From Nocardia ninae NBRC 108245 (GTDB taxonomy: Bacteria; Actinomycetota; Actinomycetes; Mycobacteriales; Mycobacteriaceae), in assembly GCF_007990755.1 (NCBI RefSeq), contig NZ_BJXA01000003.1, positions 1 through 64,000 of the forward strand: a DNA stretch of 64,000 nt, given 5' to 3'. Under the pieces are notes generated by a model, which made no database searches, was not told where the DNA came from, and saw only the letters and a list, made by a program, of their open reading frames with translations. The position numbers were made by a program, and so were the translations under genes. Of the stretch, positions 16,903 through 23,928 are shown one piece after another (position 1 is the stretch's first letter; every line of letters begins with the position of its first letter).

Positions 16903-17787
16903 TCATCGGCGCCGGATGGGTTTCGCACCCGGTTTCGGAGCCGCCTGGGCGCGGATCACCGCCGTCCGCTCGGCCTCGGCGGCAGCCTCCGCGTCGAGCC
17001 TGCGGTAGACGAGGTGCTGTTGGGCGAGGGTGCACGCGTTGTTGGTGACGAAGTACAGCAGGATCGCCACCGGGACCAGCGCGCCGCCGATCAGGGCGAA
17101 CGCGGGGAAGGCCCAAAGGGTGAGCGGGCGCATCATGGGGAGCTGGACGGTGGTGTCCTGCCGGGACAGTGACGCGCGGGCGGTGAAATGCGTTGCGACA
17201 GCGGCGATCAGCATCAGCGGGACGGCGACGGCGGCCACCGTTGCCAGGAGATCGCCGGTGCCCGCCAGGATGGCCGACAGCGGGGCGCCGAAGACCTTCG
17301 CTTGGAGGAACGACTGCACATCGGCGGCGCTGAAGACGTAATTGGGCGTCGCGGCGTTCTGCTCGGGCGTCATCGGGTTCGGGATGGCCTGAAAGGGCAG
17401 ATGAGCGAGGGCCCCGGTCCGGTCGAACGAACGCAGCACATGAAACAGGCCGAGGAATGCCAAAAGCTGACCGATGAGCGGAATCAGTGTCGCGAAGCTA
17501 TTGATGCCATTGTCTTTATAGAGTTTCTGTATCTCGACGGCCTGTTGCCTGCGATCGGTCGCGTATTTTTGTTTCAAGCCGGCGACCTTCGGCTGCAATT
17601 TTTTGACAATGGCTTGGCTGCGCGCTTGTTTGAGAAAGGGCACAAAAAGGACGGCGCGCAGGGTGAGCACCAGGAAAATCACCGAAAGCACCCAGGCGAG
17701 TGCGCTCGCCGGACCGAAAGCCGCGGCGAAGACGTAGTGCCAGAGCCACAGGATGGCGGACACCGGGTAGTAGACGAAGTCGAGCAT
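16903..17787 (-). CDS. yidC2: YidC/Oxa1-family membrane protein insertase (probable second copy)
   Basis: Inserts proteins into the cytoplasmic membrane. Seen: LDFVYYPVSAILWLWHYVF, then ALAWVLSVIFLVLTLRAVLFVPFLKQARSQ, carrying the hydrophilic-groove Arg of YidC, a KLQPKVAGLKQKYATDRRQ coiled hairpin and further helices; basic C-terminus. 294 aa. The housekeeping yidC of actinobacteria normally lies in the rpmH-rnpA-yidC-jag cluster, so this stand-alone gene with DUF6412 is probably a paralogue. Start ATG 17787. Confidence 0.88.
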   Translation of the reverse strand: MLDFVYYPVSAILWLWHYVFAAAFGPASALAWVLSVIFLVLTLRAVLFVPFLKQARSQAIVKKLQPKVAGLKQKYATDRRQQAVEIQKLYKDNGINSFATLIPLIGQLLAFLGLFHVLRSFDRTGALAHLPFQAIPNPMTPEQNAATPNYVFSAADVQSFLQAKVFGAPLSAILAGTGDLLATVAAVAVPLMLIAAVATHFTARASLSRQDTTVQLPMMRPLTLWAFPAFALIGGALVPVAILLYFVTNNACTLAQQHLVYRRLDAEAAAEAERTAVIRAQAAPKPGAKPIRRR

Positions 17788-17882
17788 GCGAGCACCTGAC
17801 TGTGGGCGTGCGGATGCGCACGAGAACGGAAGGGGTCGACGGACAATGCCGACGGCACCCCGCACGCGGTGCGGAGTGGACG

Positions 17883-18182
17883 TCAGGCGGTCGCGAACCC
17901 TGGCGCTCGTGGGCGCGGACGCCCGGGGGTGTCAGGATTGCTCTGGCGCAGGAAAGAGCCGCGTCGGCGGCGTTGCGCGGAAGGCGGCGGGCCGGAACCG
18001 ACCAGCGGGAGCGGCAACCGGGCCGGCGGGTGTACCGCGGCGAGCGCGACGAACAGCGAGGCCGCGACGAGGCCGACTGCGGCCACCGAACCCGGCTCGC
18101 CCGCCGGAATCACGAAGAGCAGCAACGCGGGCAGCACGAATGCGAAAACCGCATACGTCGTCAGCCTGGCCCGCGAGATCAT
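17883..18182 (-). CDS. DUF6412-like small membrane protein
   Basis: 99-aa protein with two predicted helices (TTYAVFAFVLPALLLFVI and VAAVGLVAASLFVALAAV) and a tail containing QSNPDTPGRPRPRAPG, which I associate with DUF6412 proteins encoded beside actinobacterial YidC paralogues. Function unknown. ATG 18182 lies six nt after TATGCT. Co-transcription with yidC2 across a 95-bp gap is likely. Confidence 0.75.
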   Translation of the reverse strand: MISRARLTTYAVFAFVLPALLLFVIPAGEPGSVAAVGLVAASLFVALAAVHPPARLPLPLVGSGPPPSAQRRRRGSFLRQSNPDTPGRPRPRAPGFATA

Positions 18183-18188
18183 GCTCCG

Positions 18189-18194
18189 AGCATA
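18189..18194 (-). promoter_or_regulatory. -10 element for leaderless start of the DUF6412 gene
   Basis: TATGCT (minus strand) ends six nt before ATG 18182. Confidence 0.4.
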
Positions 18195-18237
18195 CTGCCC
18201 GTCGTCGCCACCGGTGTGCCGACGGACGAGCAAGCCC

Positions 18238-19014
18238 TCAAAGGCTGATGTCCCAGTCGATGTCGGGACTCATCATCGACGGCGGCAGCCCGAAGGTGCG
18301 CCGGCAGGTGCGGGTGAGGTGCGCGCTGTCGGCGAAACCGGCCGACGCGGACGCGGTCGTCATGTCGTCACCGGCCATCACGCCGTTCATCGCGATGTAG
18401 AGCCGCAGCCAGAGGATGTAGCGCCGCAACGGAATACCGACCTGTTCGGTGAACAGATGGGTGAGCCGAGTCGCCGAGATCCCCAGCTGGCGTGCCACAT
18501 CGGAGCCGCGGACCGAGCCGTCCTTGACCATGTCGGGCAGCAGCTGCAACGCCGCGGTCACCACGCCGTGCCGATCGTCGCGGTCGGCTGCCTTGTTGTC
18601 GCGCAGCAGATCCGTGAGGATGTCCGACACGTGCCCGGCCAGTCGGCCCTGTCCCGGATCGACGTTGAGACTCTGCACCCAGCCGTGCAGATGGGCCCGC
18701 CGATCGGCGGCCGCGCCGGCCACGGTCTCCGGGTCGAGGTAGACCGCGATACCGTGCGCGGCCCCGCCGCAGACCCGGTGTGGCGCGTCGGTGGGCACGA
18801 TGAGATGACTGCCCTCGCGCCGCACCCCGCTGCCGTCCACGACCATGACCGGGGTACACGAGGCCATGATCTGTACGGCGTGATGGGCGTGCAGTTCGGT
18901 CGGTAGGACCTCGCCTTCGAAAGCCAGGATGCCCGGCCGTAGCAGCGCGGTGCCCCGCCACTGCACTTCGGCGTCCGATGACGTCGTTGATTCGTTGCTG
19001 ACCAGAGCCTTCAT
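18238..19014 (-). CDS. AraC-family transcriptional regulator
   Basis: 258 aa. An N-terminal cupin-like sensing region (ELHAHHAVQIM) precedes the C-terminal double helix-turn-helix with SDVARQLGISATRLTHLFTEQVG and SASAGFADSAHLTRTCRRTFG. It lies downstream of the PapA-like operon on the same strand, separated by hairpins. It may control that operon or act elsewhere. SD-like GGGAG precedes ATG 19014. Confidence 0.88.
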   Translation of the reverse strand: MKALVSNESTTSSDAEVQWRGTALLRPGILAFEGEVLPTELHAHHAVQIMASCTPVMVVDGSGVRREGSHLIVPTDAPHRVCGGAAHGIAVYLDPETVAGAAADRRAHLHGWVQSLNVDPGQGRLAGHVSDILTDLLRDNKAADRDDRHGVVTAALQLLPDMVKDGSVRGSDVARQLGISATRLTHLFTEQVGIPLRRYILWLRLYIAMNGVMAGDDMTTASASAGFADSAHLTRTCRRTFGLPPSMMSPDIDWDISL

Positions 19015-19111
19015 CGTCGGACGCTCCCGGCTTTCACGAGATTTCTCTCGCTGGATCCTGTGCTGAGACTATCGGGTTCGACTACCCGGCAGTCGTACTT
19101 TCTCGATGGTT

Positions 19112-19162
19112 GCGGCCCTGACAAGGCCGCGATCCCGCGACTCGACGCCCCCGTTGCGGGGG
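19112..19162 (-). terminator. Two tandem hairpins after the PapA-like operon
   Basis: GCGGCC-N7-GGCCGC (19112-19130) and CCCCCG-ttg-CGGGGG (19148-19162) lie downstream of the minus-strand operon ending at 19214 and before the AraC gene. Confidence 0.55.
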
Positions 19163-19213
19163 TCGCCGAGCCTGCGGGTCTAGTCGGGTGGACGCGGTGC
19201 GTTGAGCGATCGG

Positions 19214-20596
19214 TCATACCCGAACCGAGATCGCGGCGGACAGGGTCGCGGCGACCTTGTCGAGGAACTCACCGATCAACGGTCCTGCGGTGGGCGTCGC
19301 GGGGAAACGGGTGCGCAGGGCGAGCCCGTCATCGGTGCGGGTGAACCACAGCTGCACGTCGTCCAGCGGTGCACTGCGGCTGAGCTGGGCCGGATTGCGA
19401 GGCACCGTGCGGGTCGTGTCGCTGCGCGAACCGCCGGGTAGTCGCCGGTAGTCGGTGTAGGAGACGCTGAACAGATCCTGCCTGGTCCGGCGCAGGTCAC
19501 TGCCCATCGCGGCGAGGACGCGGTTGGCGGGCACCTGCGCCAACCGCTGCCCAGACCGGACCGCGTCGTCGGCGGCCTGCGCGGTGGCGCAGAAGTCGTG
19601 CGCCACCGGCACATGCGCCGGGGCGTTCGACACCAGCCAGCCGAAGGTGTTGTGGTGTCGCGGTTCCCGCCGGGTGTGCACCGGAAATACCAGGTCGACG
19701 CCGGTGCGACCGCCGAGTTCGGCGGCCGCCATGGCCACCGCTGCGAGCAGCGCCGCGAACATCGAATACCCGTCGGCGCGCGACTTGCGGTGCAGCGCGT
19801 CGGTGGCCATGGCGCCGAGCAGCAGGCGGACATCGCTGCCGAACGGCGCCACCGACCCGGCGGGCAGGCCGAGGTCGAGCGGGAAGTGCGGCAGGTCGTT
19901 GCCCGCCGCGTGCAGGAAGTCGCGCCACGAGCGGATCAACGGCCCGGTCGCCGCCGCCGGAATGGCGGCCTCCCTGGTCGAATAGGACAGGAAGCTGCCC
20001 GGCTCGGGCAGCCGGTCGGCGGCCGCGACGGCGCCGTCGTGGCCGTCCTCGCAGGCGGCCCGGTACAGCTCGTCCAGCTCCGCCACCGCGATGGTGATCG
20101 ACCAGGCGTCACACACCGCGTGGTCGAATCCGCAGACGATGGTGGAGGTTTCGGACCTGCTGACCGCGCCGAGGAAGTACGGCGCGAAGGTGAACGGCGA
20201 GCACGCCTGATCGAGCCGGCCGCCGAGGACGGTGCGCAGGTCCTCGGTGGTCGCGGTTTCGACGGCGGGCTGGGGGAGGAGGCGGATGTCGCTGTCCACC
20301 ACCACGTGCACCGAGGCAGGCTTGCCTTCCTCGGGGCGTTCGAAGCTGCAGTGCAGGGCGTCGTGGCGCGGTAGCCACACCGAGAACGCCGTCTGCAAAG
20401 CGGATTCGTCGATCGGACCGGCCACGTCGAAGGTCGCGGCGAGCCAGGTCGTCGGCCCGCCCGAGGCCAGGTGGATCGCCTGGTTGGCCGAGGGTGGAGT
20501 CGCGTCCGGGGTCGGGCCGGGCTCGGCGACCGCGGTCCATTCGAGCAGGGTGCCCGGTGGTGCATTCAGTTGGTCGAGAAAAAGCAACTGCATCAT
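19214..20596 (-). CDS. PapA-like acyltransferase / stand-alone condensation-domain protein, third gene
   Basis: 460-aa protein of the condensation-domain superfamily, resembling mycobacterial PapA (polyketide-associated) acyltransferases that esterify trehalose or other lipids. It opens with the PapA-like PPGTLLEW, and GWLVSNAPAHVPV matches the family's conserved mid-region. The active-site motif HxxxDG is degenerate: His159-AVC-Asp163 followed by Ala and Trp instead of Gly. ATG 20596 overlaps the upstream stop (ATGA). It may be a divergent or non-catalytic partner of the two preceding proteins. Confidence 0.75.
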   Translation of the reverse strand: MMQLLFLDQLNAPPGTLLEWTAVAEPGPTPDATPPSANQAIHLASGGPTTWLAATFDVAGPIDESALQTAFSVWLPRHDALHCSFERPEEGKPASVHVVVDSDIRLLPQPAVETATTEDLRTVLGGRLDQACSPFTFAPYFLGAVSRSETSTIVCGFDHAVCDAWSITIAVAELDELYRAACEDGHDGAVAAADRLPEPGSFLSYSTREAAIPAAATGPLIRSWRDFLHAAGNDLPHFPLDLGLPAGSVAPFGSDVRLLLGAMATDALHRKSRADGYSMFAALLAAVAMAAAELGGRTGVDLVFPVHTRREPRHHNTFGWLVSNAPAHVPVAHDFCATAQAADDAVRSGQRLAQVPANRVLAAMGSDLRRTRQDLFSVSYTDYRRLPGGSRSDTTRTVPRNPAQLSRSAPLDDVQLWFTRTDDGLALRTRFPATPTAGPLIGEFLDKVAATLSAAISVRV

Positions 20597-22047
20597 GACC
20601 TCGCGAGAGCTGGTGCGGTGACCGCGAAATCGCCGGTCTCGGCGATTGCGCGCAAGGTGGTGCGGATCTGCTCCAGATACTCGGCGGCCGACTTGTGCGC
20701 GACCGGCGTGTCCGGATACATCATCGTGACGTGCAGCCGCTCCAGCTCCCGGTTGAACCAGATCGGCGAGGTCTGCCCGATCTTGCTGCGGGAGCCGAGA
20801 CCGTTGATGCCGGAGACGCCGGGCAGCGCGGCCTCCAGTGCCGGACCGGACACCGCGCGCATGTCCAGGTAGGACACCCACGGCCAGTCCGTCGTCGCAG
20901 GCAGCGGCGCGCCGGTGAGCTCGGCCGCCCGGTCGAGCGCGGCATGGATCGGGACGTTGGACAACGGCTTGGTCCAGTCCAGGGCGACACCGGCTCGGCC
21001 GATCAGCTCGGTGAACCGCTGCGCCCCGTCGAGATCGAACGCGATCGGCATCAGGTTGATGAACCAACCCTGCGCGAGCTGGTACTGCGGCTCGCTCCGG
21101 GTGCCGACCACATTCATGCCCAGATAGCTTGTCCGGCCCGCGAATTCGAGCTCGGCCAGCGCGACCGCCGCGTACAGCCCCGCGGAGAACGAACCGCCCG
21201 CGTTCTTGCACGCCGCGGCGAACGCGTCGATTTCGGCCGCATCGAGCATGTCGACCTTCGTGCCGAAGCTGTCGGCGACCTCACCGGGCGCGAGACCGAG
21301 CTCGATCGGCAGCGGGCGGACCTGGTGTGCTTTCTCGGCGAGCAGGCCTGCCAACTGCTCCAACTCCGGCGGCCGTGCGGCGACGGCGGCGCGCTCGGTC
21401 CTGGCGAACTCGACGTAGCTGCCGACCGGCGGCAGCACCGGCTCCTGGCCGGTGCTGAACGCCGTGTAGAGCGCATGGAATTCGTAGGTGGACGTGAGCA
21501 CCGACATGCCGTCGGTGAACGCGTGGTCGGCGCTGTAGACGATGGTGAATCCGTCCGCACCGTGATCGATCGCGCAGCAGACGATCGCGGGCCAGCGCGT
21601 CGGGTTGGCGTTGGCCTTGAACTTCGCGACCAGGGTGTCGCGCAGCTCGCCGCTGTCGGTGAAGGTGTCGAGGGTATGGGTTTCCAGATCGACCGCTGCC
21701 GGGTCGAGCAGGTATCTGGTCAGCGCGAACCCGCCGTCGGATTCGTCGATCCGGAACCACGAGCGCAGCGTCTCGTGGCGCTGCAGGAACGCGATGTAGG
21801 TCCGGCGCAGCGCCTCCGCGTCGAGCGGGCGCGCGATCGTGAAGCAGAACGAGAGCTCGGAAGCGAGCGGGTCGTTGGTCTGCCTGCGCGCCGACCAGCG
21901 GCGGATGTGCGACTCCTGCAGGTAGGTCGCGGGGATGTCGGAGGGCGCGGTGGCTTCGGTGGCGGCCTGGCTCGCCGCCGTGGTGGTGAACTCGAGTAGC
22001 ACGCCGGGTTTCGGCTGCCAGTGTTCGGTGAGGGTCATCTCTACCAT
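20593..22047 (-). CDS. PapA-like acyltransferase, second gene
   Basis: 484 aa. PapA signature features: PKPGVLLEF near the start, ATYLQESHIRRW, LQRHETLRSWFRI, the intact HxxxDG motif (His175, Asp179, Gly180 in SADHAFTDGMS), GSYVEFARTER and GWFINLMPIAFDL. In the known family the motif His acts as base for acyl transfer from a thioester to a hydroxyl. ATG 22047 has AAGGAG ten nt upstream and overlaps the preceding gene by seven nt. Acyl donor and acceptor unknown. Confidence 0.8.
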   Translation of the reverse strand: MVEMTLTEHWQPKPGVLLEFTTTAASQAATEATAPSDIPATYLQESHIRRWSARRQTNDPLASELSFCFTIARPLDAEALRRTYIAFLQRHETLRSWFRIDESDGGFALTRYLLDPAAVDLETHTLDTFTDSGELRDTLVAKFKANANPTRWPAIVCCAIDHGADGFTIVYSADHAFTDGMSVLTSTYEFHALYTAFSTGQEPVLPPVGSYVEFARTERAAVAARPPELEQLAGLLAEKAHQVRPLPIELGLAPGEVADSFGTKVDMLDAAEIDAFAAACKNAGGSFSAGLYAAVALAELEFAGRTSYLGMNVVGTRSEPQYQLAQGWFINLMPIAFDLDGAQRFTELIGRAGVALDWTKPLSNVPIHAALDRAAELTGAPLPATTDWPWVSYLDMRAVSGPALEAALPGVSGINGLGSRSKIGQTSPIWFNRELERLHVTMMYPDTPVAHKSAAEYLEQIRTTLRAIAETGDFAVTAPALARS

Positions 22048-23489
22048 GACAGCGGCGCTCCTTCGATCGGACGGATTCGGGCGTCCCCATAGCGGGTGAA
22101 CTCGGCGAGCAGATCGCGCATCCGCAGTACGTGCCGATGGATGTCGCGGGTCGCCTTGGTGGTGCCGGGATAGCGCATGTTGAGCGTCACGCCCTGCTGT
22201 GTGCGGACGAACCAGAAGAAGAACTCGTCGGCCGAGACGTTGCGGCTGCGCAGCCAGCGGGTGTTGGTGTCGACCCAGGTCGGGGCCGACTGAGCGCCGC
22301 GCACGTCCATGTACGACACCATGAACGAGATGCGCGGCCGGGTGCCGAGCAACTCGCAGACCCGGCCGAACGGCACCGTCGCCGCGCCACGGGTGCGGCG
22401 CAGCTCTTCGCCCGCGGGCTGGATGAGCTCGGCGAGATTGCGTGCGGGACCGCAATCCAGCTGGAACGGCGCGAGCCCGACGAACCAGCCGAGCGTGTCG
22501 GCCCACTGCGCTTCGGTGCGCGTGTGCAATGGGATCACCGTGCGGAAATCCCGTCCGGCACCCAGCTCGGTCGTGGTCACCGCGAACGCGGCGAGCAGGG
22601 CCGCGAACAGCCCCTGACCCTGTTCCCTGGCGACCGAGGCCGCCGCGTCGGCCGCGTCGGCGTCGAGCACCTCGACCGACAGATTGCGCTGCGGCACCCG
22701 CCGCGACGAGGCCTCCGCGGGACCGGTGAACTCGATCGGCGCCGCGGCGACCTTGCTCAACGTGCCGCAGGGCAGGGAGTTCTCGGTGTTCTCCGGGAAG
22801 AACGTCCGCCAGGTCTGCACGGCCGGGTCGTCGGCGGTGGCCGCGGTGGCGCGGACGCGTTCGTCTTGGCAGAAGTCGACATAGCTGCCGGTGTCGCACA
22901 GCTGCGCGGACTTGCCCGCGCGGACCGCGTTGTAGAGCGCGTGCAGCTCGCCGCCGGTGGAGACGGTGGAGTAGCCGTCCATGATCGAGTGATCGGCGGC
23001 GAACACGACGGTGAAGCTGTCGCGGCCCGCGATGGTCACGGCGACGTAGGAGGGCCAGCGCAGCGGCGAGGTTCCGTCGTCGAGCAGCCCGTGTACCAGG
23101 CGATACGTCGCCATCGTCGAGGTCGGCGCACCCGCGTCGACCGGTTGGACCCGGATGTCGCCGGGCGGCAAGGTGTATCTGGCCGGCTGGCCGCCCTCGA
23201 TGGCGACATGCGAGCGCAGACCCTCGTGCCGGTCGATCCAGGCATCGAAGGCGGTACGCCAGGCCTGCGGGTCGAGCGGTCCGTCGATCCGGAACGCGTG
23301 CCCGAGCCAGTAGTGGCGCCGATCTCGTATTCGACTGTGTTCCACCGCATCTCGAAGATGATGCTCGTGATTATAGGAAACGGCGCGAGTATCCCGCGGC
23401 CAGTCGGCCCAGTGTGAAGTGGCAGTCGGGAGCCACTCGATCACACGGCCGCTCGGCAACGGATAATCGGCCAGTTCGATGAATTCCAT
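22041..23489 (-). CDS. PapA-like acyltransferase, first gene of the trio
   Basis: 482 aa. It opens ELADYPLPSGRVIEWLPT, like mycobacterial PapA proteins. It has the motif His167-SIM-Asp171-Gly172 (AADHSIMDGYS), GSYVDFCQDERVR and LGWFVGLAPFQLD. First gene of a three-gene coupled operon; the leader contains a nested inverted repeat (23585-23633). Mycobacterial PapA1/A2/A3 build acyl-trehaloses with a FadD and a polyketide synthase. No synthase is present here, although a FadD-like ligase lies 4 kb upstream. Confidence 0.8.
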   Translation of the reverse strand: MEFIELADYPLPSGRVIEWLPTATSHWADWPRDTRAVSYNHEHHLRDAVEHSRIRDRRHYWLGHAFRIDGPLDPQAWRTAFDAWIDRHEGLRSHVAIEGGQPARYTLPPGDIRVQPVDAGAPTSTMATYRLVHGLLDDGTSPLRWPSYVAVTIAGRDSFTVVFAADHSIMDGYSTVSTGGELHALYNAVRAGKSAQLCDTGSYVDFCQDERVRATAATADDPAVQTWRTFFPENTENSLPCGTLSKVAAAPIEFTGPAEASSRRVPQRNLSVEVLDADAADAAASVAREQGQGLFAALLAAFAVTTTELGAGRDFRTVIPLHTRTEAQWADTLGWFVGLAPFQLDCGPARNLAELIQPAGEELRRTRGAATVPFGRVCELLGTRPRISFMVSYMDVRGAQSAPTWVDTNTRWLRSRNVSADEFFFWFVRTQQGVTLNMRYPGTTKATRDIHRHVLRMRDLLAEFTRYGDARIRPIEGAPLSW

Positions 23490-23584
23490 GACACACCTTC
23501 AGCTGCCCATCGGCCGTTCCCTGTGCGCGGTAAGGGAATTGCCGATCCGAATAGTGACAAGAATTTCGGCCTGCACCCGAGAAC

Positions 23585-23633
23585 TTTGTCCGTACCGTTC
23601 CGGGACGTCATCGTCGGACCGGAACGAGACAAA
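23585..23633 (-). repeat. Nested inverted repeat in the PapA-like operon leader
   Basis: Outer arms TTTGTC / GACAAA and inner arms CGTTCCGG / CCGGAACG around a 15-nt centre. It could be an operator or an RNA hairpin about 100-150 nt upstream of the first start codon. Confidence 0.55.
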
Positions 23634-23860
23634 CTGTAGAAGAAATTCTTGGTGAATGCGTGGGTGAGCCTGATCACCGATATTTGCCCCGATATCGCGG
23701 ACAACGGCGTTGCGGGCAGCGCAATGGGGGAGTGCGACGCCGCTGCCAGCGGCAATGTTAAACACTCAATGTTCAGGTAGCTGATAGATTGCCGGACAAT
23801 GTGTCTCAATGCACCTGGAATTCATCCCAGGTTTGCATGATCTTTACAGCTATCAACCCT

Positions 23861-23918
23861 GAAGGCGGGCTAAACGTAACCTGGGTCACGCCCGGATTGT
23901 CCGGTTCGGCCCGCCTTC
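23861..23918 (-). terminator. Terminator-like inverted repeat after the CocE-type gene
   Basis: Ten-bp arms GAAGGCGGGC (23861-23870) and GCCCGCCTTC (23909-23918) with a 38-nt loop, just past the hydrolase stop. Confidence 0.5.
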
Positions 23919-23928
23919 CTCGTCTGTC

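Larger units (their letters stand above)
23490..23928. other. Non-coding region between the CocE-type gene and the PapA-like operon
   Basis: 439 bp with lower GC and no convincing gene. It holds the leader of the PapA-like operon, a nested inverted repeat (23585-23633), a small hairpin ACCTGG-N8-CCAGGT (23813-23832) and the terminator-like repeat 23861-23918. Confidence 0.6.

Noticed and set aside
23441-23809. Minus-strand 122-residue ORF upstream of the PapA-like operon
   Set aside because: No ribosome binding site, no family and it runs into the real gene in another frame; treated as leader DNA.
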